Assembly: GCF_018143015.1 (NCBI RefSeq)
Contig: NC_054741.1
Coordinates: 55,009,048-55,073,047, forward strand
Origin: Lytechinus variegatus
Lineage: Eukaryota > Echinodermata > Echinoidea > Temnopleuroida > Toxopneustidae
Reading direction: 5' to 3'
Length of the DNA stretch: 64,000 nt
The translations under genes and the position numbers were made by a program. The notes under the pieces are model-generated. The model was given only the letters and a program-made list of their open reading frames with translations, was not told the DNA's origin and did not search any database. Positions within the stretch are counted from its first letter, which is position 1, and each line of letters opens with the position of its first letter. Below, in pieces: positions 45,661 through 58,900 of the stretch.

Positions 45661-48600
45661 TTCGTAATTCCGAAGCTTCGTAATTCCGAAGGTTCTTTAT
45701 TCCGAAGGTTCGTAATTCCGAAACACGTAAATTGCCTATACCTCGATGTTCGTTAATCCGAAAACGAAAAAGGGTTCGTTAATCCGAACATTTGTGGCGT
45801 AATTCCGATGATTCGTTATTCCGAAGGTTCGATAATCCGAAAACGAAATAAGGTTCGTTGTTCCGAAGGTTCGTTAATCCGAAAACGAAATAAGGTTCGT
45901 TGTTCCGAAGGTTCGTTAATCCAAAAACGAAAAAAGGTTCGTTGTTCCGAAGGTTCGTTGATCCGAAAACGAAATAAGGTTCGTTGTTCCGAAGGTTCGT
46001 TGATCCGAAAACGAAATAAGGTTCGTTTTTTCGAAGGTTCGTTAATCCGAAAACGAAATAAGGTTCGTTTTTCCGAAGGTTCGTTAATCCGAAAACGAAA
46101 TAAGGTTCGTTAATCCGAAAACAAAATAAGGTTCGTTAATCCGAAAACAAAATAAGGTTCGTTAATCCGAAAAATGAAAACCGGGAAAGCAGAGGCAGAG
46201 GCAAGGGGAGGGGGCGGGGATACTGTTGCCGTTCAATTATTATGAGGATGCGAAGGCAAGGGCGGCCGAACGAATTTTCGTTGGGGGTAAAGCCAAAAAA
46301 TGAAACTCATACGTCAAAATGGGCACTTTGGTGATATTTTCACCTTAAGATTATCATCTGCTTGAAGTCATTGTGTGTTTGATAGTGATTAAGTAGAGAA
46401 AAACTTTTTTGAAGTGACTTCTTATTATGGCAAAATTTATATTTAGGCTTTATTTTTCGGGAGAGAGTATAATGAGCGAGCGGCTTGGTAAAACAAATTC
46501 AAAGGTGAAGTTGTATAACTTTTTTGTGGTCAATTATTCTTAAAATGGCATTATTGCGAGGTGTTGCGAGCGTGAATCACAAGCTAAAACTTTAGGTTAT
46601 TTCAATAAAAAATGAAAATTAGTTTTTAAAAATCCGAGCAGATTTCTGCTGTCATTAAAAAGATGTGCATCTAACTAAAGAATTAACACGAGCGCAAAAC
46701 GCGAGCTTAAACATACTGACCAGAAAAGGAACATGTTAAAGAAAGCATTTAGTGACCTCTTTAGGATGCATATTTCACCAATCGAATGAGAGTGCGAAGC
46801 GCAAGCTGAAAATTTTCAATATTCCAGTCCTGAAAACTTAACTTGTATACTTTAAAAAGAGTATTTTATTAAAAAAAAAACATGAAAAACGGCATATTTA
46901 TTTTTGAAAAAGGAACTTTCCCATTTGGGAAAATATTAATTCCCCTGTTTGTTATTTCATTTTTGATGCCCCCTGCCTCCCTCCCGGCGGATCAAACTCT
47001 CGTCAAATTAGAGGGGGGGGCAATTTTTTTTAGCCATATTTTCCTTGATCGGCAGTTTAAAGTTGATTTTTGTTTGTTTCTTTGAAAGGGTAGTCCTAAC
47101 AGTCAATAATTAGCTTTATCCTTATAAAATAAAGTAAATATGTAATAACATGATAAACCCTTCTTAAATAATGCGAGCGCGAGCTATATATTTTTTTTAA
47201 TATGTTTGTGATCTTCAAAGCGAGATGCCTATGTAACTAAATTTAGATAATAACTGCTAGCAAGAAGCGCGAACAGAATTTTTAAATATATAAGCTCTGA
47301 CCTGATCTAAAGGGGACATTTTAAGAACTTTTTGCAGTTAGCCATGAAGACGATGCGTGTTTTAACCAATGGCGGCGGAAAGTATTTTTTTTGGGGGGGG
47401 CAAAGCAAAAAAAAGGGGCCAAAAGGGGCAATTTGGTGCAAACGGATATTTTCACCATTAGATTATCATCTGTGTAAAGAGGTTGTGTGTTTTGTAGTAA
47501 CTAAATTGAGCACAATTTTTTAAGTGATCACTAAAGTTATATATTTACGTTTCATTTCTGCGAGCGTAGAGAGCAAGCGGTTTGGGGGAAAAAGTCAAAT
47601 CTGAAGATGTAAAATTCACCTTTTTGGTCAATTACTGTTAAAAGGGCATCCTTGTGAGATGTTGCGAGCGAATCACGTGCTCAAACTTTTGGAAATTTCA
47701 TGTGGGCCTAGAATGATAATATTGATATAGATATTATTTACCCAGGGAAGCCACTTCAGTTCTGAAAACTATTCTCCCAGCTATTATTTTTTTTTACAAG
47801 AATGCTTAGAATGTCCAGTTTTTAGGTTGGAAAATCGGAAAAATTTGGCTCACGTTTCTCGCTCGCATCAAGTATTGTTCATTGAGGAACTCATTCTATT
47901 CCTGGTTACAAAAAAAGAAGTATGAAATGTCCAGTTTTCAGGTTGGAATATCACAAATTTTAAGCTTGCTGTTCGCGCTCTCATTATTTAGTTCGTGAGA
48001 TATATATTCTATTCATGAGTCACTAAATGCAGTCCTTAAAAGATTACTTTCTGAAGCCTGTTGCATAAAACTTTTTACCTGAGAAAACTCTGGTAAAAAC
48101 TGAAAACTAAGGTTAGTCTGATTTCCGCCATTGACTTTAGCACAGGGCAAAAACTCCTGTAAAAACAACCTGAGTTTTCTCAGGTAAAAAGTTTCATGCA
48201 ACGGGCCCCAGGTCAGTATATAAACAAATTACAGCTCGCCCTCGCATTAATTCTTTAGAAAGATACACATCTTTCTCACGATTACAAAAAATGCTCCGAA
48301 TGCTCACTTCGCGTCTTGTTACATGAAATGTCTACTAGTTTGAGCTTGCGATTCGCGCTTTCAACATCTCACAAGGATCATTATTAGTATTATTTTTATT
48401 TTTATTACCACCAGCAGAAGCTGTTATTAAAAATGACATCCCCTCCAATACAAATCCTATTATCTAGAGGTTGCTCGCACGCTTCCAACACACTTGATCC
48501 CCTGCATCTTTAATTAAACCATTTGCTTAGGCAGCAATTGCTCAGATAAAATCGAAATTAGCCTATGCTTGATCAGGGCGCCTATATTCTTAATGAAATA

Positions 48601-48938
48601 CATGCTTTGGCCCCAACACACGCATGTATCATCGATCGTTATTACTATCATTGCATAATATCGTGTAATCTTGTAATGACAACATCGTTTTTGTTACCAA
48701 AATGAATTATTTTCATTTTCGGAATTACGAACCTTATTTCGTTTTCGGATTAACGAACCTTCGGAATTACGAACCTTATTTTGTTTTCGGATTAACGAAC
48801 CTTCGGAATTACGAACCTTATTTCGTTTTCGGATTGACGAACCTTCGGAATTACGAACCTTCGGAATTCCGAACCTTCGGAAATACGAACCTTCGGAATA
48901 ACCGAACCTTCGGAATTACGAAGCTTCGGAATTACGAA
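45661..48938. mobile_element. Foldback-type element with TTCGTTAATCCGAA arrays as arms
   Basis: The left arm (45661-46165) and right arm (48715-48938) are inverted copies of one array. The two ends share TTCGTAATTCCGAAGCTTCG and the following TAATTCCGAAGG. The left arm repeats a 42-bp unit around AAGGTTCGTTGTTCCGAAGG and TTCGTTAATCCGAAAACGAA about ten times. Between the arms (46180-48710) lie further CG-rich array units (46793, 47170, 47870, 48230) and a MITE at 48054. The in-frame peptide repeat read from the left arm (IRKRNKVRCSEGSL) is a by-product, not a gene. Confidence 0.7.
48054..48209. mobile_element. Palindromic MITE, CCTGTTGCATAAAAC ends
   Basis: CCTGTTGCATAAAACTTTTT and the inverse of AAAAAGTTTCATGCAACGGG enclose about 155 bp. 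ACCTGAGAAAACTCTGG pairs with CCTGAGTTTTCTCAGGT. Related to 29437-29514. Confidence 0.7.
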
Positions 48939-49300
48939 TGTATGCGATATATTCGTATAGATAGATAGCTAGATCATAGCCAGATTTGCATTCAAAGTTC
49001 GTGAAAGGAAAGAACAAATAATAATAATAATAAGAAGAAAAAAATTATTCTGTGAAATTATGAATCCAAATAAGCATTAGGATTTAGATAACGGCTCATT
49101 TGATTGCAATCTCGCAGATACATAGGCCTATGTTCTCAATACAGTGGATTTGTTGCTATTTTTATGCACTCATTTCCTGTTTACTTATAGGTGAGCGTTA
49201 TGATATATTTTGTAAACATGAAGCTTTCAACATTTCTCTTGAATCTCAGTTAATCTTTGTCAAAATGTTCAAAATCGATCTAGATATCACAATGTCAATC

Positions 49301-49311
49301 TGCCTAGCAAC
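49301..49311 (-). promoter_or_regulatory. Candidate X-box (RFX site) upstream of the dynein gene
   Basis: The minus strand reads GTTGCTAGGCA followed by GA, ten or more positions in agreement with the RFX X-box GTTGCYNNGCAAC type. It lies about 410 bp before the dynein start codon. RFX factors drive axonemal dynein genes across animals, so the placement makes sense, but function is inferred. Confidence 0.5.
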
Positions 49312-49719
49312 CATTTCTCTGCCTGTGTAGTCATGAACGCTCGTACCAGTCTAGTTCCAGCCAGCTGCGCGCAATGATACAGAGTAATCCGGGGAGTAAT
49401 TTAATAAGTTATAATTTATCGAATTAATCTGCATTCTATCAAATTTTCAGAGAGCGTGGAATGTAATATCAATATGAAATAAATTTAACCACGATGATTT
49501 GATTTTTATAATTATTTTTAATGTGCATTTCAACGATTATTTGGACGTATTTTACCAATCAATTATTGCGCGAATGTGTAAACATGTTTAGGTGCGTACT
49601 GCGGTTTTGTTTTTCGAATATGTATCGCGATTATTGTTGGAACCAAAATTTAGTGGAAAATGTTGAAAATATCAACATAATATCATTATTTTAAGGAACG
49701 GAAAAGGAAAGACAAAGCC

Positions 49720-49936
49720 ATGGATGATATTCGTTTTGAATGGCTGAGAGACAAGGTCTACCATGCCTTAAACATTACTGATCCTGAAGTGTTTGAGGAG
49801 TTGATGAACCGAGATGACGGCGAATACGAGAGAAGCCTTGCGAAATTTCTTAATGAAACTCCAGAAGAAGGAAGATCAGCTGCTATATTTTACAAAAGAG
49901 TCCAACAAGAAGAAAGAGAAGTTGAGATAGAAATAG
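49720..49936 (+). CDS. DNAH10: DNAH10-like exon 1 (residues 1-72)
   Basis: Starts MDDIRFEWLRDKVYHALN and ends before GTTTGTAT, one base into a codon. It encodes a compact acidic helical head (about 70 residues). Reading through gives a short false C-terminus and a stop. Confidence 0.88.
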
Positions 49937-52900
49937 GTTTGTATACAGGCCCAATAGAAAATGTTTCAAAAGAGTTTAAAGAGATCTAGGCCTAACAGAT
50001 GATTCTAATCCCGGGATTCTATTCCTCAGGCCTGGCGATGCCTCGCGTCCGCCGAGGACAGAGGAACGATTGCCCCGAGCCGGGCGGGCTGAGTATGAGC
50101 GGAGCTCCGCTGTTGAACATGTTTTGATGCGGTTGCTCTTTCGTGTCCATCCGAACTGAATTAGCCAAGTAAAGACTGGGGTGGAAAGAATTCTAGCCCG
50201 GTCGCAGGCATGATACTCTTCCAAAAATGGGATTTATGTTTTTTTGTTACACATGAGGCACTGAGTTAGTGAAAGATCATGTTAAAAATTTGTTGTGGCT
50301 GAAATCATGATTCATACTCAGCCTGAATAATTATTGAATGTGGTAAAGTGGCAAAGTCTGTGCAGACCCACACTCACAGTATACCCCTCCCTGTCTGCAA
50401 ATATCTATGTGTGCAATAAAACTTAAAAATATGCCACAACCACAAAGTTTGCACTTGCATACATTGACAGATATTCATTGAAATATCAGACTCAAAATTG
50501 GGAGAAAATATTTAATTTCAGGCATTTCATATGACAGCCTCAAAATAATACAGCCTTTCTCATCAATTCCCCAAATTGTGTGTAAAGTGAAAGAACATGC
50601 AGACATGCACCATTTTTTTTTTCAATTTTAAAAATGACAGGTTTTTTTTTCAAACCAAGACAATGTATTTCTTTCAAACTTTTATAAGATTTTGGGCATA
50701 TAGGATTTATGTGTATCCACCTTGTTAGGTGCTCAAGGCGCTCCTATAATACCCTGGCTAAGCTAGTCTACCTATTTCGGTGCACATAGCTTTCTGAGGG
50801 ATTAATTCCTGTTGGTACCCATTTACCTCGCCTGCGTTGAAAGCATCACAATGTGGGTAAATTTCTTGCTGAAAGACAATACTCGATGTCTGAGAAGCAA
50901 ACTACGTTCCTCAGATTGAAAGAAGAGAGTCTTGATCAGTAGACCACGGTGCCCCCACAAAATATAACGAATCTCAAATGAAAATCTATGTGCAATAAAT
51001 TGAAATTCATGTTTAATCTTGGGTTAAATTTTGTTGAAAAGTTGACATTTTTCTTGGAATGGTTACCAGAGGTGACAAATTTGCCAGTATATTGTCAATA
51101 TTTTGTCAAAACTGATCTCGTCGTAAAGAAGTTTTATTTACAAAGTTATAATAGATTAGTTTGCCATACATGTATCGTGATGATTCGAACCCCAGACAAT
51201 TACATGGAAGACTTGAAACTCACATTAATTTGGACTTAATTAAAAAAAAAACAATTTCTTGTCAGATAGACACAAATATTGGGATTTAGAAAAAAAGTTC
51301 TTTAAGATGTATTTAATTACACTCGGGGGGGGGGGGGGGGGTAAGTGAGCTTTCATAAATCGAGATAAGGCAAAAAATAAGAGATATCTAATTGATATAG
51401 CATTGCAAGAGAATGAAATGAAAATTATTTTTAAGTACATTGTTCTCTTCACTTGCTAGAACCTTCTGAGACAGATGGCCTCCCTGAAAACATTGAAGGT
51501 GATGAAGGTTTGTTGGGTGCTACACCTGCTGAAGAGATTCCACCTACCCCTGCAGAGCTGGTTGAAACCCCAACAGAAGAAAAGGGGAAAAGTAAGTTTA
51601 TGTGAAGGAAAGGATGTGGCATGTCAATGACAATTTTTGGAGCATCTACCTACCAAGAGGATACCTCTCCTGGATTCCTTTGCGTAATAAGAGTTTCTGT
51701 CATTGGAACTTTGCTGTCAAATAGGAACTACCATGGTAAATTTCATGGAAGTAACCATTTGATGGTAAAAAAAAGTAACTTTATGCAATAGAACTTGGCA
51801 GGGCAATTTGCTGGTGGCATGGGTTCGAAGGGGTATGTCCTGGGAGGAGTTATCCTGCGGGAAAATGTTGTTTGCCAGGGAGAGATTTGTACTTGGAGAA
51901 TATCCCCTCTAGGGAGAGATGTTGAATGAGGATAATGTTTTGATACAAAAAATTGTTCTTTTTTTGTTGTTGATAACATTTGCTTCTCACTAAGTTTGTA
52001 AGTGTAAGATGACATAATAAAATTTATTTGAGGGAATTTTTTTTCAAGGCTCTTAAAACATGGTAACATCTCAAAAGCCGAAACTGCCTAAGCTGAAAGA
52101 GAGTGTCAGAATAGGTGGAATAAGCTGTTGCACTACCGTATTGACATATATATAACAGGCTTAATATTTAATTCTACCCTTGACAGAGAAAAAGAAAAAG
52201 AAAGGAAAGAGGAATCAATCGGCAAAGACAGAGGCCCAGCCAGAACCTGAGACTCCTCGTGAAGAGCCTAAGCCTCCTGAACCTGAGCCTGTCCAGGCAG
52301 CCGAGGGCGGAGAAGGTGATCCTGATGCACCATCCCCAGAAAAACAACCTACAACAGTATGTACACTTTCTATGAAAATGTCAGTCATTGGTTAACTCGT
52401 TCACTATGAGAGTTCAAGACGCTTGTGTGAGGGAGCGGTAGATTTGCGACAAACTTCTGTGATGCACCTATTTCGCCGAAAGTTTTAAAATGAGCTTACT
52501 CGAGGTAGTTGCTCAGGAGTTCTTCTCGCATATGCTCATTTCTCATAGCGGTTCTAGGCCAACGAATTGTCTTCTTGAAAACGTTCATTTCCCCAAGCAC
52601 ATTTGCTGGATGATTGTGATGCTATCATAATACTGAGCAGGTAACAGCATAGACATATGCACCTGTTATGCGATGATTTTACACCGGTTTCCTCTTGCAC
52701 ACTTAAATCTAGGGTTGCAATGTCTGTAAAAGCATATATCTAAAGCAAGTTTGCAAGTATGTGAGATAAAGAACAGAGAGCTAGTCTTGATGTCAAGATT
52801 CTGTGTCAAAGCTGACCAATATGGAACATATTATAAAGGAAACCCAATATTTAAAATAAATATAATTTCCTATTTGGTACTCCAATAATTGGATTGAACC

Positions 52901-55900
52901 CAGCAAATTTCTGACTGGGCATATATTCATTCTCACATGTAATTCAGAACAACCCACTACTTTACTTTTTCATCAGAAAATCATCAGGGAGACCTTCATG
53001 CGCACATTGCTGTACATGTGCCATGGGCATGTACCTGAGCAGGTAGCAGAGGAAGACTGCATTTACTTCATCCGAAACACACCGGGAATGGTAGACCTTC
53101 CCAACACCATGGATGAAGCACAGAGCATGCTGCCAAAGTTCTTTGAATACGGTATCCTCAACGGTCACTCCTTAGTCATGCTGGAACAGATTATTACCCA
53201 GGTGAGAATAAGAATTAAATATTTGATTAAAAGGTGACTGTATTTTATCCTTTGAGAAACAAGCATTTCAAGATATATCGAATTTTCATATTCATTCTTA
53301 TATTTTAGTTTTTCAAATATTGGAAATTTGTGATATTAGAGGTTTGAAATATCTTAATGGTACTAAAAGATGATTAATGAGGGGATAACTTTATTCAACA
53401 TGAAGGTTATAGAAGCGTAGATAGGGTGACATTGCTTGTGCACTGGACGAAAATATGAACAATGATATTCAGTGTGTAAATTTGCTTGAAAATAGAGGTA
53501 TAACTTGGAGAAAATATCAATCTACCTTGTGAACTTTGGCTTTTGATTACATTTATGAAAAGATTGTTCCTATGTTCAAAAAATAGAAATCTTATCTGAT
53601 AGACTGAAGTGAGTTCTTTCCAGTATAATAAATTGTATAGTCCGGGGGTAGATCCCGTACCCACTATACTCCAACTATGCAGCTGAGAAGCAAAACAATG
53701 AAATCATTTGTCATTCAATACCCCTGCAGGTGTACATCCCCTTGCTATCCTTTAGTGCTCACAAGAATGGGGATGCTCCAACAGAAGCAGAACAGAAAGC
53801 TGCTGCCCTGTCGTCATCCTCAAAGGATAGTCTTGGTATCCAACCTGATGATTCAGATGAAGAACAAGAAGAGGTAAATGTGGCTGAACTTCAGAAACAT
53901 GCCCTCTTAAGAGATGATTTCCTCATCAACATGGAGAAGTTTGCCAAGCACATCGAGCGTACTATCCAACAGATTGAAGGGGAGGTCCGACTTGACATTC
54001 CGGACCTCCTAACCGATGGAGACCCGACTGAGCTTGCCAAAGACGATGTACTCATACATGAGATTGAGAACACAACACTTGAATGGACAAAACAGATTGC
54101 TAGTGCTGTTGAGGTTCAGCTGAAAAAGACTCCTCATGGTAATGGCCCACTTGCTGAGATTGATTTCTGGCGCGAGCGGAATGCAGCGTTGAGCGCTCTC
54201 AGTGAGCAGATCAAGATGCCAAAGGTCAAGAAAATGCTAGACATCCTGGCCAAGAAGGATGCCATGGGCGACCATGCCATCCTGCAGAGTTTTGATCTCA
54301 ACAGGGCAGAGCTGAACAAGTATTACGTAGAGGCAAAGGACAATGTCCGCTTCCTCAGCACCCTTGAGAGGCACTTCAAGAACTTAACGCATGGTGCAGG
54401 GTTTCAGATTGTCCTGGACACCATCCCATCCATGATGAATGCCTTGCGAATGGTTTGGATTATCTCAAGGCACTACAATACAGATGAGCGCATGATCCCC
54501 CTGATGGAAAGAATTGCCTGGGAACTGGCTGAACGAGTTGAGAAGGTCATTAACATCAGGACCATATTCAAGTAAGAATTCATTCCAGATTCAGAACCAA
54601 TTACATGTTTAAAACTTAAAGGTCAAGTCCACCTCAGAAAAATGTTGATTTGAATCAATAGAGAAAAATCAGATAAGCACAATGCTGAAAATTTCATCAA
54701 AATCGGATGTAAAATAAGAAAGTTATGACATTTCAAAGTTTCCTTTATTTTCAACAAAATAGTTGTATGAACGAGCCAGTTACATCCAAATGAGAGAGTC
54801 GATGATGTCACTCACTCACTATTTCTTTTGTTTTTTATTGTTTGAATTATACAGTATTTCAATTTTTACGAATTTGAGGATTAGGACCTCCTTGCCTGAA
54901 GCACAAAATGTTAAAATAATGGAATTCCACGTGTTCAGGGAGGAATGAAACTTCATTTCACATGACAATGACGAGAAAATAACAATATTTCATATAATAA
55001 AATACAAAAGAAATAGTGAGTGGGTGATGTCATCAACTCACTCATTTGGATGTAACTGGCTCGTTCATATAACTATTTTGTTGAAAATAAGCGAAACTTA
55101 AAAATGCCATAACTTTCTTATTTTACATCCGATTTTGATGAAATTTTCAGTGTTATGCTTGTTGAATTTTCCTCTTTTTATTGAAATCAAGTTTTTGTTG
55201 GGGTGGACTTGTCCTTTAACTTATCTGAGTTTCTATCCTGACTCTTATTTCATTATGCAACTTTGGATTTGTTTGATTTGTCTTGATTACGTTGACTGAA
55301 ATGTGGACTACTTCTGCTTGTGTATTTTCAGGGATTCCCCCGTGCAAGTGAAAGCCAAGACTGCAGAAGCCAAGAAGACTTTGGAGATGTGGAAGGAATG
55401 TTACCTAGAGGTCAGAGCCAAGATTGAAGCTTCTGGACGTGATGCCCGCTGGGAGTTTGACCGCAAGAAGCTCTTCGAGCGGACAGACTACATGGCTACC
55501 ATCTGCCAGAATATCTATGATGTTGCACAGGTATAATATTCATCTTTCTGCTTATTACTGTCCTGTAATTTAAACTGTACAATGACAAAAAAATATCAGA
55601 ATCCTCTGGGTATTTTTTCTCTTCGATAATGATGCGCATGATGAATTGACCAATCGATTTTACAATTTGGAATTCTTTTCTTTAAGGTCCTAGAGGAATT
55701 TTACAACATCTTTGGACCTGAACTGAAGTCTGTTACCGGAGATCCGCAGCGCATTGAAGATGTGCTTAAGAGAGTTGATGGTCTGGTTGAACCTATACAA
55801 GATGTGAGTTACCCTTTTCGACTTTGTATTAAAAGATTGTAAGCAGTACTTCACATACTGCACAGAGAAATACATTACCATGAGAATTACAGATGGTTAT

Positions 55901-58900
55901 GTTTTGTGTAGTACATGTACAAAGGTCTTTTGCAAGAAAAGTCCCATCATGAAGAAAATTAATATAGCTTTCCTCCTAAAAAAGAACATGCTTTTGTTAT
56001 TTAACAGGAGAATATATCATGACATCATACATCCAATTCAAATGTTATGTGATTATTTCATCAACTATACCATTTTGATTATGTGTTTAAATTGTAGATG
56101 TAATGAATGTAGATTACTAGTATTTCATAGTCCAGACATAAGTCATAGTTTAAAATTTCAGTGCTGATAACAAGTATATGTAATCCCGATTCTTCAGTGA
56201 AATATTGGGTGATTTCAAGTCTGGTGGTGGCCTCGGTGTTGTTGTTGGTGTTGAAATTTGGATTGCTTTCCCTAGCTCCATAACTTACTCAGAGTTGGTA
56301 AAACTGATCCAGATCACATTATTGACATCTCAACAACTAGTGAGTGACTTTTCAGGACCATCTTTATTTTATGTTTGGTTTTATAATCGTGTAAAAATTG
56401 ACCTAACACCATTACCAAAATGTCAACACTGAACTTGAAATCACCCATTGTGTTGCGCCCCATCCTCTTTCTAGATTTTATTCCTGAAATTCATGAAGCA
56501 CTACACATTTTCCAGCTAAAGCATGGGTTGTAATATCTTATTATCGATTTTAGAGACATGTATGTAAGGTAATACAATGTAATATTGTTTGCGCTTCATA
56601 ATGACAACCTGTATTGATATGTACTATACAAGAATAGCATGTCGTTGAATGAAAGAGAAATGTGAAGATGGCATAATGCATTTAATACACGATACACTTA
56701 TGTCTTATATAATATGCTTTGTATATTTAGGTCAACTTTGAACCCTTTAGCTTGAAGCACCAGCTGCAATGGCGCAAGGTCATGGAATGGTTCAACAAGG
56801 AGGTAGCCGCCATAGAAGATGAGGCTAAGCATTTTATTGACGAATCCTTCAAGACGCTGCGGTCAGCAGAGGGCGCTTTTGACATGCTGCTCAAGTTCAG
56901 GCACATCCGTTCCCGGGAGGCAATCAACTCACAGATGATGAAGAAGTTTAATGACATTCTCCTACAGTATGGCAAAGAGGTCAGATCATTTTTCCATTTT
57001 AAAAATAGAAATATATTTCTTTCAGTCTTTAGAAATTTAGATTTAAATCTGGCTTAGTTACCAACCATGGGGCTGGTCGGGATTCACCTCAGATTAACAG
57101 AGACTACCCCTGCCCCGTCTCTCTTCACTTTACTTAACTCAGTGCAACCTATTCCTCAACCGAACCCTCCTCTCCTCCACCACTTGCTTCTTCCATTTCT
57201 TCTTCGGTTGCCCCTTTCCCTTCTGAACAGCCTTCTCTGTGAACATTCTCTACATTATAAAGCAGAAGATTTTATTTATAACACCCACAAATGTAAATGA
57301 ACAGTAAATAAATGTAAATGAGGATGAGTACCCTCTATTCATTCAATTATTCAACAGGTAGATTGCATTTCTATGTACAGCACAGTTATCTTTTCTTTCT
57401 TTTTCCCCCCAATTTTGTGGACCCTGCATCGGCCACGTCCCTCATCCAAACTCCTCCAAATATGGCAGGCATGGTTTTTAACATCAAGTTGTGTAAAATA
57501 CATTCAGTTTTCCAAAATCACTCGTGCATGACCTTCCAGGCGCCATTTTGTAAATTTCAAGTCTATTTGCATACCATTCCTCTATCTCCCTTATCCCATC
57601 ATATTTCCCTTATCCTGCATGCTACAGACTTCTAAAAAAATGCTGTAGATTCTCTAAGAGTTGCTCTTTCATATTTGACGTATGACCTGCCCTTCAAAAT
57701 ACCATCTTCATGCCCTCATTTCAAATCCGAAATAGTCTACGTTGATACTCTTTGGAGTTGGACCATAGTCAGTTTGATGCACATAGTGAGTCTCTATACA
57801 TGCAAACATATGCCAAATGATAAAAATGGATTTAGTCTCTATTGCTTGTTACCTCTTCTATATTTTGTTGAATCACTGTTCTATACACAGGTTGACACAG
57901 TACAAGCTCTGTTCAAGCAGTATCAGCACAATCCACCCGTCTCCAAGAACCAACCCCCTGTAGCCGGAGCCATTGCTTGGGAACGATCCCTCTTCCATCG
58001 CATCAAACACACAATCATCAGGTTCCAGAGTATGGAGGATATGCTCTCCAGTGAATATGGCAAAGCTGTAAGTCCCCTCCCCCCTATTCAATGAACTATT
58101 ACATATTCACGTTGCTGTAAAAAAAAGAATTGTGGGTTTTCTTACTGAATATTTAATGCATATTATGTACATGGATAGAAAGTTTTAGCTCTTCCGTACA
58201 CTTTTATCATTTAGAGTGCCCTAATGGAAGAAAAGAAAGTTTCGATCATGTTGAATGGCCTTCATAATAACTTCATTTTTTTAACAGTTCCCAGAAGTAA
58301 GATATTATATACCTTTAAAGTAAAAGTTTAAAAAGTCAGAACAAAATCTTATATTGAGCATAATTTAGAAATGGTTGCAAGTCATCTACATGGATGCAAG
58401 TCAAACATTCATAGTATTTTTTCGTTCTAAATCACTAATGCATCTATGCAAAGCTGCCAAGTAATACCGATGTTCAGTATTGAGTACTGAAAAATGAAAA
58501 GAATACTGATGGTTTAATACATTTATTTCTTAAGTTTCAGTTTTATGTGTTGTCTTATGGTATTTCTTGGATTTCCTCACCAAAATTCTGATTTCAGCTG
58601 TTAAAATGATATATTTTTTTCTAGTTTGTAGCTCTAATCTTCATCATTTTTCTGTGCATTCATGATTCCTGTAGGCAAGGACCAAGTACCTCGGTGTTGC
58701 CAGACAGATGAAAGAATATGAGGATAAGAAGTATAAGGTGTGGCGTGAACATGTCGAGGTGATCCTACCTGGCTTACTTAAGCGCAATCTCCTGACCAGA
58801 CCTCAAGACCAGTTGCCTTCTGGAAAGACCCACGAACCCTCGGGTGGCGATGATGGTGATGACACACACAGGTCACTGGGTAAGGTCATTGTTCAAATGT

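Noticed and set aside
45808..46113. 101-codon frame with a repeated peptide
   Set aside because: The peptide repeat is the 42-bp DNA repeat read in a frame that is a multiple of three. It is the arm of a foldback element, and the inverted arm at 48.7 kb gives a different peptide repeat for the same reason.
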